Under the pieces are notes generated by a model. It saw nothing but the letters and a program-made list of their open reading frames with translations. It was not told the DNA's origin and made no database searches. Of a stretch of DNA of 64,000 nt, positions 50,856 through 60,150 are shown one piece after another. Source of the stretch: Micromonospora echinofusca (GTDB lineage: Bacteria; Actinomycetota; Actinomycetes; Mycobacteriales; Micromonosporaceae); NCBI RefSeq assembly GCF_900091445.1, contig NZ_LT607733.1, positions 4,553,001 to 4,617,000 on the forward strand, written 5' to 3'. A program made the position numbers and the translations under genes. Position 1 is the first letter of the stretch. Each line of letters begins with the position of its first letter.

Positions 50856-51520
50856 GCCGGCGTCTCCGCCGTGCGGTAACCCGCGCCGACCACCGTCTCG
50901 ATCAACGGCGGGTCGCCGAGCTTCTTGCGCAGCGTCATCACGGTGACCCGGACGATCGTCGTGAACGGGTCCGTGTTGGCGTCCCAGACCCGTTCCAGCA
51001 GCTCCTCGCTGGAGACCACCGCGCCGCGCGCCTTGAGCAGCTCGCAGAGCACGCCGAACTCCTTGTTGGTCAGGTCGACCGGCTGGCCGCCCCGGGTCGC
51101 CACCCGGCGGGCCGGGTCGAGGACCAGGTCGGCGAGTTCGAGCACCGGCGGCGCGGCCGGGGTGGCCCGGCGGCCGAGGGCCTGCACCCGGGCCACCAGC
51201 TCGTCGAAGGCGAACGGCTTCGGCAGGTAGTCGTCGGCCCCGAGCTGCAACCCCTCCACCCGGTCGGCGACGGTGCCGCTGGCCGTCAGCATCAGCACCC
51301 GGGTCAGGGTGCCGGAGGCGGCCAGCTCCGCGCAGATCTGGTCGCCGTGCACGCCGGGCAGGTCCCGGTCCAGCACCACCACGTCGTACCGGGTGACGAA
51401 CGCCATCTCGTGGCCGCTGTCGCCGTCGTAGGCGACGTCCACCGCCATGCCCCGCTTGCGCAGCCCCCGCGCGATCGCGTCGGCGAGGTTGCGCTCGTCC
51501 TCGACCACCAGTACCCGCAT
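50852..51520 (-). CDS. OmpR-family response regulator
   Basis: This 222-residue regulator has a receiver domain (acidic pocket EDE at residues 7-9, phosphorylation site Asp51 in VVVLDRDLPG, Lys in LPKPFAFDEL) and a winged-helix DNA-binding domain (LVLDPARRVATRGGQPVDLT, TTIVRVTVMTLRKKLG, VVGAGYRT). It is the partner of the kinase encoded downstream. The ATG at 51520 opens the unit. A short inverted repeat CCACT-N8-AGTGG lies about 20-40 bp upstream and could be an operator. Confidence 0.94.
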   Translation of the reverse strand: MRVLVVEDERNLADAIARGLRKRGMAVDVAYDGDSGHEMAFVTRYDVVVLDRDLPGVHGDQICAELAASGTLTRVLMLTASGTVADRVEGLQLGADDYLPKPFAFDELVARVQALGRRATPAAPPVLELADLVLDPARRVATRGGQPVDLTNKEFGVLCELLKARGAVVSSEELLERVWDANTDPFTTIVRVTVMTLRKKLGDPPLIETVVGAGYRTAETPA

Positions 51521-51671
51521 CCCGGCCTCCTCGCGCCCCTGACCACTGACAACCTAGTGGCGGTAGCCAAACCGGTCCGCACCCGCCGTCCCCGGCCCAC
51601 CCCGTTGCAGAAAACCTTCGTCGTACGCGATGCTCTCGGCACCAAGCTTCGTGCGACGGACGGGGAGACGC

Positions 51672-52880
51672 ATGACCGACGCGGCGCCGACGATCCGGCG
51701 GGACGTCACCTACCGGGGCTTCCGCCTCCCCGACGACGCCGCGCTGGGCGAGACGTCCGGGCTGCGCGCGGGCGGGCGCGGCCTCGAACTGGCCGACCCT
51801 GCCGACCGGCTCGAACACACCGACGCCGACGGCCGCACCCGCCGGTACGCAGCCGGCAGCTGGACGTCCCCGCCGGTGCCGGTCGGCTTCGCCGTACGCG
51901 ACGTGGTGCCCTCGTGGACCGGCGACACCCCCGGCGACTGCTGGCTGCGCGTGGAGCTGCGCGGCTGGCACGACGACGCCCCGGCCACCGGGTGGTACGT
52001 CCTCGCCGACTGGGCCGCCGACGACCACGCGCTCCGCCGGACGACCGTGCCGGGGCAGCGCGACGCCGACGCCCGGGTGGACACCGACACCCTGCTGGTG
52101 ACGGACGCGACGGTCACCGGCTGGCAGGTGCGGGTGACCCTGCTCCGGCCGGAGGACGCCGACGCGACCCCGGTGCTGCGCGCGGTCGGGGCGGTCGCCG
52201 CCGGCCCCCGCCCGACGGCGACGACCGGACCGTCCCGCCCGGCCAGGGAGGACGCCCCGCCCACGGGCTGGGGCACCGTGCTGGACGTGCCGCGCTACTC
52301 GCAGCGGCTGCACGCCGGCAGCCACCCGCAGTGGGGCGGCGGCGGAGACTCCTGGTGCAGCCCCACCTGCACCTCGATGGTGCTGGCCTTCTGGGGTGCC
52401 GCCCCGGCCCCGACCCGGTACGCGTGGGTGGCCCCGGCCGGCCCCCGCCCGGTGGTCGTGCACGCCGCACGGCACTGCTACGACCACGCCTACGCCGGGG
52501 CCGGCAACTGGGCGTTCAACACCGCGTACGCGGGCCTGCACGGCGTGGACGCCTTCGTCACCCGACTGCGCTCGCTGACCGAGGCGGAGGCGTTCGTGGC
52601 CGCCGGCATCCCGCTGATCGTCTCCGCCGCGTTCACCGCCGGTCAGGTGCCCGGGCTGGACTACGACACCGCCGGGCACCTGATGGTGCTGGTGGGCTTC
52701 ACCGACACGGGTGCTCCGGTGCTCAACGACCCGTACGCGCCGGACGACGACGCGGTGCGCCGGATCGTCGACCGGGACCGCTTCGAGGCCGCCTGGCAGG
52801 GCGGCAGCGGCGGGGTGGCGTACGTGCTCCGGCCGCCCGGCGTGCCGCTGCCCCCGGCGCCGGAGCAGCCCAACTGGTGA
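51672..52880 (+). CDS. C39-like cysteine peptidase family protein
   Basis: This 402-residue protein has an N-terminal beta-sandwich-like region (residues 10-190) and a C-terminal papain-like domain: DVPRYSQRLHAG, SWCSPTCTSMVLAFWG with Cys229 as probable nucleophile, GHLMVLVGF with His336 and VLNDPYAP. This is the peptidase_C39_2 pattern. No signal peptide or ABC domain is visible, so it is not a bacteriocin exporter. Role may be cell-wall or toxin related, but is unknown. GGGGAG 4-5 nt before ATG 51672 supports the start. Confidence 0.85.
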   Translation: MTDAAPTIRRDVTYRGFRLPDDAALGETSGLRAGGRGLELADPADRLEHTDADGRTRRYAAGSWTSPPVPVGFAVRDVVPSWTGDTPGDCWLRVELRGWHDDAPATGWYVLADWAADDHALRRTTVPGQRDADARVDTDTLLVTDATVTGWQVRVTLLRPEDADATPVLRAVGAVAAGPRPTATTGPSRPAREDAPPTGWGTVLDVPRYSQRLHAGSHPQWGGGGDSWCSPTCTSMVLAFWGAAPAPTRYAWVAPAGPRPVVVHAARHCYDHAYAGAGNWAFNTAYAGLHGVDAFVTRLRSLTEAEAFVAAGIPLIVSAAFTAGQVPGLDYDTAGHLMVLVGFTDTGAPVLNDPYAPDDDAVRRIVDRDRFEAAWQGGSGGVAYVLRPPGVPLPPAPEQPNW

Positions 52881-52920
52881 CCCCGGCGCCGCAGCCGGCA
52901 CACCGTGCCGGAGGGCGGGC

Positions 52921-54207
52921 TCAGCCGGGATAGCGCCAGACGCCCAGCTCGCCGGTGCGCAGCCGGCACACCACCGTGTCGGCCCGGCTGCGGCAGTTGC
53001 CGGAGGCCTCCCGGAGCACGTCCAGCACCCCGGCCCGACCGGCGGCGACGTCCAGCTCGGCCACCACCAGCCCGCCGCCGGCGACGGTCGGCCGCACGGT
53101 CAGGAGCCGCTCGTCGGGATACCAGGGCAGCAGCTGCCAGCTGCCCAGGTCGGCCACCTGCCGACCGGTCGCCGCGTCGAGCACGCCCAACCGGTCCCCG
53201 AGGGGCCCGGGCGCGACCGCCAGGAGCCGGTCGCCCCGGGTCGCCAGCACCCCGAACCACCGCTCGCCGGTCCACCGCTGCGCGCCGGTCGCCGGGTCGA
53301 GCGCGACGAACCTGTTCCCTCCGGGCGCGCACAGCAGCTCGCCGCACTCGTTGACGTGCTCCACCATGGGCACGCGCGCCTCCCACCGCCGCCGCAGCCC
53401 GTCCAGCCCGTAGGCGGTCACCACGCCCTGCGGCGGCCGGACGACCAGCAGCAGGTCGTGCGCCACCACCGCGTGCCCGGACGCCTCGCCGAGGCCCAGG
53501 TCCGCCGCGTGCACCAGCGCGCCGGAGCGGGGGTCGCGCACCTCGACACGGCCCGTGGCGGGGGCCAGCACGATCCGCTCGACGCGCCCGCCGCGCAGGG
53601 TGTACGTCGCGGCCTCGGGCGGCGTCGGCACCGACCACAGCGCCCTGCCGGAGGCCGGATCCACCGACCGTACGGTGCCGCCCTGCGCCCCGCCGGTCTG
53701 CATCAGCAGGATCCCGGTCGGGTCGGACCAGGGATGGCCGGGCTGCCGCCAGCGTTCGCGGCCGGTCCCGTCGTCGAGGGCCACCGTCTGCCCGTCGTCC
53801 TGGTCCCCGGTGATGGAGAACAGCACCGTCCCCGGCCCCGTCTGGACATGCCAGAACCGGCCCGCCGCCACGAGCCGGGTACGCCAGAGCGGGTCGGGCG
53901 GGCCGGCCTCGGCCGGCGCGCGTTCGGGCAGGGCGTACGCGCGCACCTCGACGGTCCCCTGGGGCTCTCCCTCGGCCGGTTCGACGACGTAGAGCCGGTC
54001 GCCGTGCGGGAACGCCTCCGCCCCGAGGCGGGCCGGAACGACGAGCGCGACCCGTGCCGACACCGGCGCGGCCGCCGCCACGGTGGCCAGGAGGAACGCG
54101 AGCGCCAGCGCGACCCGCAGCGGACTGCCGACGGCGCGGGGCGGGCGGGGCGGCGGCGCCTCCCGCTCCGGCTCGTCGCGCACCTCGCCGAGGTCGATGA
54201 CCGTCAC
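52921..54207 (-). CDS. membrane-anchored PQQ-like beta-propeller protein
   Basis: This 428-residue protein has a cytoplasmic Pro/Arg-rich N-terminus, a signal-anchor helix (LRVALALAFLLATVAAAAPV) and repeated blades of the PQQ/BamB-like type: ALDDGTGRERWRQPG, SVDPASGRALWSVPT, ALDPATGAQRWTGERW and VLDAATGRQVADLGS. Catalytic residues of quinoprotein dehydrogenases are not evident, so it is probably a binding or scaffold protein outside the membrane. It is divergent from the first GT-C-like gene. Confidence 0.83.
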   Translation of the reverse strand: MTVIDLGEVRDEPEREAPPPRPPRAVGSPLRVALALAFLLATVAAAAPVSARVALVVPARLGAEAFPHGDRLYVVEPAEGEPQGTVEVRAYALPERAPAEAGPPDPLWRTRLVAAGRFWHVQTGPGTVLFSITGDQDDGQTVALDDGTGRERWRQPGHPWSDPTGILLMQTGGAQGGTVRSVDPASGRALWSVPTPPEAATYTLRGGRVERIVLAPATGRVEVRDPRSGALVHAADLGLGEASGHAVVAHDLLLVVRPPQGVVTAYGLDGLRRRWEARVPMVEHVNECGELLCAPGGNRFVALDPATGAQRWTGERWFGVLATRGDRLLAVAPGPLGDRLGVLDAATGRQVADLGSWQLLPWYPDERLLTVRPTVAGGGLVVAELDVAAGRAGVLDVLREASGNCRSRADTVVCRLRTGELGVWRYPG

Positions 54208-54313
54208 GTGCCGTCCTCCCCGTCACACCGTGGCCTCCGGCGGGCCGGCAAATCGGCCGTGGGGGCACCGGCCCGGCAAAAGCGACGCCGCCGCGCCTGT
54301 ACGATGGCGCGTC

Positions 54314-56185
54314 GTGGCTGTGCCGGTGGTAGACCCCTCGCTGAACTCCGTCTCCGAGCCCGTCGCGGCCGAGCCGACGCGCCGGCCGCGGCGTAGGCCC
54401 TCCCGCGCCGACGTACTGGCCATCGGAGCCTATGTCCTGCTCGGCGTTCTCGTGTGCCTGAACTACTGGGCGGACGTGCACAACCGGGTGTCGTCGCACC
54501 TGCCCACCGACCACAGCTGGTTCGAGTGGCTCTTCTCGCACGGCGCCTACTCGGTGCGGCACCTGGAGAACCCGCTGTTCACCGAGCGGCAGAACGCCCC
54601 GGACGGGGTGAACATGATGGCGAACACCTCGCTGCTCGGGGTGACGCTGCCGCTGGCGCCGCTGACCATGCTCCTCGGCCCGCAGGTCATGTACGCGCTC
54701 TACCTGGGCGGCGCGCTGGCCGCGACCGCCGGCACGTCGTACTGGATGCTGTCGCGGCACCTGGTGCGCTCCCGCGCGGCGGCCTTCGTCGGCGGCGCGT
54801 TCCTCGGCTTCGCCCCGGGCATCGTGCACCACGCCAACGGCCAGCCCAACTTCGTGTCGAACTTCCTGCTGCCGCTGATCGTGGTGCGGGTGCTCCGGCT
54901 CGGCGAGCCCGGCCGGTGGCGGCGCAACGGCATCGTGCTCGGCCTGCTGGTGGCGTACCAGATCTTCATCAACGAGGAGATGCTGCTGCTCACCGCGTTG
55001 GCCTGCCTGGTCGTCGTGCTCGCGTACGCGATCATGCGCCCGGGGCGGACGCGGGCGGTGGCCGGCACCTTCGCCGCCGCGCTCGGCGTCGGCGGCGGGT
55101 TGGCGCTGCTGCTGACGGCCTACCCGATCTGGTTCCAGTTCAACGGCCCGCAGTCCTACCGAGGGTTGCAGGGCGGGGTGTTCCACAGCTGGGGCGAGGA
55201 CCTGGCCGCCTTCGTCACCTTCGCGCGGGACACCGTGGCCGGCGACGAGGCCGTGGAGAAGACCATCGGGCTCACCGAGCAGAACACCTGGTTCGGCTGG
55301 CCGCTGGTGCTGCTGTCGGTGGTGGCCCTGGCGCTGCTGGTCCGCCGCTCGCTCGCCGCCCGGATCCTCGCCGTGCTGGTGGTGGTCTTCACGGTGGCCT
55401 CGATCGGCCCGAAGGTGCGGATCAACGGCGTGGAGACGGAGACGGACGGTCCCTGGGCCTACGTCTCCGACGACCTGCCGCTGGTCGAGATGATGATGCC
55501 GACCCGGCTGGCCCTGGTGGCGGCGGCGGCGCTCGGCGTGCTGCTCGCCCTGGCCTGGGACACCGTCGCCCGCAGTGGCCGCCCGCCGGTGCCGGCCCCC
55601 CGCGCCGGTGCCGACGGCGACGACAGCGCGGCCGGTGCCGACGCCGCCGGGCCGCGGCGGCGCTGGCTGCGCCCGGTCGGGTACGCGGCCGTCGCGCTCG
55701 CCGTGCTGCCGCTGTTCCCGCGCCCGCTGCCGGCGCAGCCCGTCGAGCCGCCGCCGCACTTCATCACCGCCGGCGGCTGGCGCCCGTACGTGCCGGACGG
55801 CCGGACGCTGGTGCCGGTGCCGATCCCGAGCAACGTGCACGGCCTGCCCACGCTGCGCTGGAGCGCCCTGACGCAGCACGCGTTCCCGATCCCGGGCGGC
55901 TACTTCATCGGGCCGAACGAGCGGGGCGAGGGCGTCTTCGGCGCGCCGAACCGGCCGACCAGCACCCTGATCTACTCCACGATGGACTCCAACGCCGTCC
56001 CCGCGCTGACGGAGGAGAACCGTCGCCAGGCCGTCGAGGACCTGCGCTTCTGGCGGGCGTCCGTGGTCGTCCTCGGCGCGCATCCCCGCGAGGCGGTCCT
56101 GCGTGAGCTGATGACCGCGCTGATCGGCCCGCCGCAGCGCGTGGACGACGTGTGGCTCTGGGACGTCCGCCCGATCGTCGGCTGA
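54314..56185 (+). CDS. polytopic GT-C-like membrane protein, paralogue 1
   Basis: This 623-residue protein has about 10-12 membrane helices. The first external loop carries an Asp (LPTDHSWFEWLFSHG), where GT-C glycosyltransferases have their catalytic acid, followed by NAPDGVNMMANTSLLGVTLP. The C-terminal external domain contains PIPGGYFIGP and RRQAVEDLRFWRASVVVLG and ends WLWDVRPIVG. The same marks appear in the two paralogues downstream. A lipid-linked sugar transferase acting outside the membrane is likely, but donor and acceptor are unknown. GTG 54314 is the best start. Confidence 0.78.
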   Translation: MAVPVVDPSLNSVSEPVAAEPTRRPRRRPSRADVLAIGAYVLLGVLVCLNYWADVHNRVSSHLPTDHSWFEWLFSHGAYSVRHLENPLFTERQNAPDGVNMMANTSLLGVTLPLAPLTMLLGPQVMYALYLGGALAATAGTSYWMLSRHLVRSRAAAFVGGAFLGFAPGIVHHANGQPNFVSNFLLPLIVVRVLRLGEPGRWRRNGIVLGLLVAYQIFINEEMLLLTALACLVVVLAYAIMRPGRTRAVAGTFAAALGVGGGLALLLTAYPIWFQFNGPQSYRGLQGGVFHSWGEDLAAFVTFARDTVAGDEAVEKTIGLTEQNTWFGWPLVLLSVVALALLVRRSLAARILAVLVVVFTVASIGPKVRINGVETETDGPWAYVSDDLPLVEMMMPTRLALVAAAALGVLLALAWDTVARSGRPPVPAPRAGADGDDSAAGADAAGPRRRWLRPVGYAAVALAVLPLFPRPLPAQPVEPPPHFITAGGWRPYVPDGRTLVPVPIPSNVHGLPTLRWSALTQHAFPIPGGYFIGPNERGEGVFGAPNRPTSTLIYSTMDSNAVPALTEENRRQAVEDLRFWRASVVVLGAHPREAVLRELMTALIGPPQRVDDVWLWDVRPIVG

Positions 56186-56194
56186 GCCGGGTCG

Positions 56195-58012
56195 TCAGCC
56201 CACCAGCGGGCGGACGTCCCACACGTGGGCGCCGGCCACCTCCCGGCCCGGGCCGAGCAGCGCGTCGACCGTACGGCGCACCGGGTGGCCGTGGTGCAGG
56301 CCACCCTGGACCACCAGGGCGGCGCGCCAGTGGCGCAGGTCCTCGACCGCCTGCCGGCGGTGCTCGTCGGTGATCACCGGCACCTCGCCGGTCTCGGCGA
56401 CCCGGCGCAGCAGCGCGGCGGTGGGGCGGTCCGGGGCGCCCCACCGGGCGGTCGGATCGTCGGCGGCCCGGGGGCCGATGAAGTAGCCGCCCGGAGCCGG
56501 GAAGGCCAGCCCGGTGCGGGCCGACCAGAGCATCGCCGGGCTGACCCCGGCGCCGGTCACCGGCGGCACCGGGACCAGGGTCCGACCCGGCGGCACGTGG
56601 GCCCGCCAGCCGCCCTCGGCCACGAACGCCGGCACGGGCCAGGCCGGCACGGTCCGGATCGGGGTGGGGATCAGCGGCAGCAGCGCGGCGGCCACCGCCC
56701 CGCCCCAGAGCAGCCGCACCGGCACGGCACCCACCCGGGCCTCGGCCCCGGCCTCGGGGCGCAGCCGGCCCACCCCGGCCTCAGGGCGCAGCCGGTCCAG
56801 GGAGAGGGCGAGCAGGATGCCCAGCACCGGGACGCAGACCAGCGGGAAGCGCGCCGGCACCGCGTGGTCGAGCAGCGGCAGCTCGGCGACCAGCCGGTAC
56901 GGCCCGGGGATGCCGGTGGAGGTGCCGTCCAGGCGGACCTGCTCGCCCAGCGAGAGCAGCGCGAAGAGCAGCCCGCAGGCGGCCAACGCGCGCACCAGCG
57001 GCCGGCGCCACAGCCAGATCACGATCACCACGGCGAGCACCAGCAGCCCGGGGCCGAAGAAGGAGTTCTCCTCGGTGGGGTTCGGCGCGAGCAGGCCGGG
57101 CAGGTGGTCGTCGCCGAGCACCGTCTGCCGTGCCGAGGCGGTGAAGGACGCGGCGTCGAGCTGGTAGCCGTACGCGTGGAAGGGCATCCCCCGGTAGTGG
57201 CCGGGGCCGAAGAACTGGAACCACAGCGGGTACGCCAGCAGCGGCAGCGCGACCGCCACCCCGATCGCGAGCCGGCCCAGCAGCACCGGTGCCAGCCGGC
57301 GTGCCGTCGCCCGATCGGCCGCCGCGTACGCCAACGCGAAGGTGCCGGCGGCGAGGACCAGGAAGAACGCCACCTCCTCGCCGAGGAAGACCTGGTACGC
57401 CACCAGCAGCCCGAGCAGCGTGCCGTGCCGCCGCACCCGGCGCGGGTCGGGGTGGAACACCAGCGCCAGGATCATCGGCACGAGGAACTGCGCCGCCATG
57501 TGCAGGTGCGCCCCGGCCTGCGCGACCATGCCGGGGGCGAAGCCGCAGAAGAGCCCGCCGACGGCCGCCGCGGCCCGGGAGTCGACCAGCCGGTGGCGCA
57601 GCAGCGCGTACCAGGCGGTCGCGGTGCCGGCGAGGCAGCAGACCACGGCCACCAGGAACGCGACCTGCGAGCCGAAGAGCAGGGTGACCGGCGTCAGCGG
57701 CACCCCCAGGCCCAGTACGGAGGTGTTGGCCATCAGGTTCACCCCGTCCGGGGCGTTCAGCTCCGCGCTGTACAGCGGGTTCTCCAGGCGGGTCACCGCC
57801 CGGGCCGCGCGGGCCAGCATCCACTCGAAGAGGATCTGGTCGCCGGCCTGGTGGAACAGCCGCCCGGGGCGGCCCCACTGGCCGACGGTCAGCAGCACCG
57901 CCAGGGCGAGGTAGCCGGCGACGACCAGCGCGTCCGGCGCGCGTACCGGCAGCCGGCGGGACCGCCGGGCGGGTGTCGCCTCGGCGGTGCCGGTCGCCGC
58001 CGGGGCGGCCAT
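56195..58012 (-). CDS. polytopic GT-C-like membrane protein, paralogue 2
   Basis: This 605-residue protein has the same design as its neighbours: first-loop Asp in HQAGDQILFEWMLAR, NAPDGVNLMANTSVLGLGVP, many membrane helices, then FPAPGGYFIGP, RRQAVEDLRHWRAALVV and the end HVWDVRPLVG. Near residue 435 it carries a repeated LRPEAG motif inside a cytoplasmic loop. ATG 58012 shares a base with the stop of paralogue 3 (TGATG), so both are translated from one mRNA. It is convergent with paralogue 1. Confidence 0.78.
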   Translation of the reverse strand: MAAPAATGTAEATPARRSRRLPVRAPDALVVAGYLALAVLLTVGQWGRPGRLFHQAGDQILFEWMLARAARAVTRLENPLYSAELNAPDGVNLMANTSVLGLGVPLTPVTLLFGSQVAFLVAVVCCLAGTATAWYALLRHRLVDSRAAAAVGGLFCGFAPGMVAQAGAHLHMAAQFLVPMILALVFHPDPRRVRRHGTLLGLLVAYQVFLGEEVAFFLVLAAGTFALAYAAADRATARRLAPVLLGRLAIGVAVALPLLAYPLWFQFFGPGHYRGMPFHAYGYQLDAASFTASARQTVLGDDHLPGLLAPNPTEENSFFGPGLLVLAVVIVIWLWRRPLVRALAACGLLFALLSLGEQVRLDGTSTGIPGPYRLVAELPLLDHAVPARFPLVCVPVLGILLALSLDRLRPEAGVGRLRPEAGAEARVGAVPVRLLWGGAVAAALLPLIPTPIRTVPAWPVPAFVAEGGWRAHVPPGRTLVPVPPVTGAGVSPAMLWSARTGLAFPAPGGYFIGPRAADDPTARWGAPDRPTAALLRRVAETGEVPVITDEHRRQAVEDLRHWRAALVVQGGLHHGHPVRRTVDALLGPGREVAGAHVWDVRPLVG

Positions 58013-59961
58013 CAGGTCGGTCGGTCCGTCAGCGCCCGGACGTCCCAGACCCAGACGTCCAGCTCCCGGCGGCCGGGGCCGACCAGCTGCTCGACGGTGC
58101 GCCGCAGCTGCTCGGAGTGGTGCTGGCCGACCGGGAGCACGAGGATGGCCGCCCGCCAGTGCCGCAGCTCGTCGAGGGAACGGCGGCGCTGCCGGTCGTC
58201 CAGCTTCGGGATGCGGCCGGTCGAGGCGACGTCCTCCAGCAGCTGCCCGACGCCGCTGGGCCGGCCGCCGAAGCGGCCGGGGTCGCCGGTGTTGCCGTTG
58301 CGCGGCGCCAGGAAGTAGCCGCCGGGGATCTTGAAGTCGAGGTTGGTGGAGGCGGCCCAGCGCATGCCGTGGGTGTGTCCCATGTTCGGCACCGGGATCG
58401 GCACCAGGGTCTGGTCCGCACCGACGTAGCCGCGCCACCGGTCGGCGGTGATGAAGTCCGGCACCGGCGGGCGGGAGGTCACCTTCAGCGGCATCGGCGC
58501 GATCGGCAGCAGCGCGAGGACGAGGCCGGCCACGGTGAGCGTACGCAGCGTCCGCCGCTCCAGCGGCAGCGCCCGGGAGCGCTCGACGGCCAGCGCCAGC
58601 AGGATGCCCACCACCACGCTGGTGATCAGGCCGAAGCGGGTGGGCACCACCGCGTCGAGCAGCGGCAGCCGGACCAGCCACTCCCAGGGCCCGGTGAACA
58701 GCTCGCGGTCCCACCAGGACACCCGCTCACCGAGGGAGAGCACCGCGAAGAACGCCCCGGTCGCGGCGAGCGCCCGCACGAGCATCTCCCGGCGCAGCCA
58801 GGCCACGATGCCGACGGCGATCAGGGCGAGGCTCCAGCCGAAGAAGGCGTTCTCCTCGGAGTAGTTCGGCGCGAGGTTGACGTTGGCGCGTTCGTCGCCG
58901 CCGATCGTCGGCGAGCCGGGCGCGAAGAAGGCCGCGATGTCGTTGCCGTAGTCGCGGACCGCGTCGCTCAGGCCGTGGTACGCCATCGGCCCCGCGAACT
59001 GGACGTAGAGCGGGTACGCCAGCAGCGACCCGGCGAGCACGGTGCAGATCGCGAGGGCCTTGGCCAGGGGCCGCCAGGCCGTCGACCAGAGCGCGGGCCG
59101 CTGGGCGAGCACGGCGAGCAGGAAGACCCCGCAGGCGAGCGCCGTGAAGAGCAGGATCTCCTCGTTGATGAACGCCTGGGCGGTGACCATCAGGGCGAGC
59201 AGCACGCCGTCGCGCCACGGTCGCCGGGACCGGGTGATGACCAGCACCCGCCAGACGATGAACGGCAGCAGGAACTGCGAGATGATGTTGGGATGCCAGT
59301 TGGCGTGCGACAGCATCGCCGGCGAGAACCCGCAGAACCAGCCGCCGACGGCCGCCGCCAGCGGGCTGCGCACGACGTGCCGGGAGAGCACGAAGTACCA
59401 GGCCGAGGCGGTGCCGGCGAGCGCGAGCGTGACCAGCACCACGAAGGTCACGGCCGGCCCGAAGAGCAGCGTCACCGGCACCATCGGGATGCCCAGCGCG
59501 AGGATGGCCGTGTTGGCCATCAGGTTGACCCCGTCGGGGTAGTTGAACTGCTCGGTGAAGAACGGGAACTCGCCGTGCAGCACGACGCGTACCGAGTGGG
59601 CGAGGAAGAACTGCACCTGGGCGGGGTCGCTGCTGTAGAGCGAGGCCACCCGGCCGGCCGGGTCCACCCAGATCTGGCTGGTCACCCACACCGCGGCGAG
59701 CAGGAACAGGCCGAAGACCGTGAGGTCCTGCCGCCGCCGGCCCCACCGTCGGGGCCGGGCCGCGACGTCCGCCCCGCCGGCCTCGCCGGAGGGGGCGGCG
59801 GCGTCGGTCGTCGCGGCGGCCACGCCGGGATCGGCGTCGCGGGCGGCCCCGACCGGCGTACGGTCACCGGGGCCCACGGGCGGCGCCACGGGTTCGGACG
59901 CGGGGGCCTCGGCGGCGTCGGATTCCGACCAGGATTCGGCGCGGGTCTCGGCAGGCGTCAC
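58012..59961 (-). CDS. polytopic GT-C-like membrane protein, paralogue 3
   Basis: This 649-residue protein has a roughly 75-residue acidic/alanine-rich cytoplasmic tail, then the shared architecture: first-loop Asp in YSSDPAQVQFFLAHS, NYPDGVNLMANTAILALGIP, INEEILLFTALACG, then KIPGGYFLAP and LDELRHWRAAILVL, ending VWDVRALTDRPT. It is the first gene of the two-gene unit with paralogue 2. GTG 59961 is the start given by the open frame, and the tail could begin later. Function is inferred only from fold. Confidence 0.78.
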   Translation of the reverse strand: MTPAETRAESWSESDAAEAPASEPVAPPVGPGDRTPVGAARDADPGVAAATTDAAAPSGEAGGADVAARPRRWGRRRQDLTVFGLFLLAAVWVTSQIWVDPAGRVASLYSSDPAQVQFFLAHSVRVVLHGEFPFFTEQFNYPDGVNLMANTAILALGIPMVPVTLLFGPAVTFVVLVTLALAGTASAWYFVLSRHVVRSPLAAAVGGWFCGFSPAMLSHANWHPNIISQFLLPFIVWRVLVITRSRRPWRDGVLLALMVTAQAFINEEILLFTALACGVFLLAVLAQRPALWSTAWRPLAKALAICTVLAGSLLAYPLYVQFAGPMAYHGLSDAVRDYGNDIAAFFAPGSPTIGGDERANVNLAPNYSEENAFFGWSLALIAVGIVAWLRREMLVRALAATGAFFAVLSLGERVSWWDRELFTGPWEWLVRLPLLDAVVPTRFGLITSVVVGILLALAVERSRALPLERRTLRTLTVAGLVLALLPIAPMPLKVTSRPPVPDFITADRWRGYVGADQTLVPIPVPNMGHTHGMRWAASTNLDFKIPGGYFLAPRNGNTGDPGRFGGRPSGVGQLLEDVASTGRIPKLDDRQRRRSLDELRHWRAAILVLPVGQHHSEQLRRTVEQLVGPGRRELDVWVWDVRALTDRPT

Positions 59962-60150
59962 AGTCGGCGGAGTCTACCCGAGCGGGACATTCACCCTGAA
60001 ACCACGGCACTGTCCTCTGTGGTTCGTGTCGGGCAGGGGCCCCGACCTGCGCGCGGACGGCCGGCGAGGTGGCGCGTCCCGGTGATCCGACATCTCGTAC
60101 TATGGCGCTTTCCGTTGAACGACGGCTGAGGCGATCGAGGGGGCGTACAG

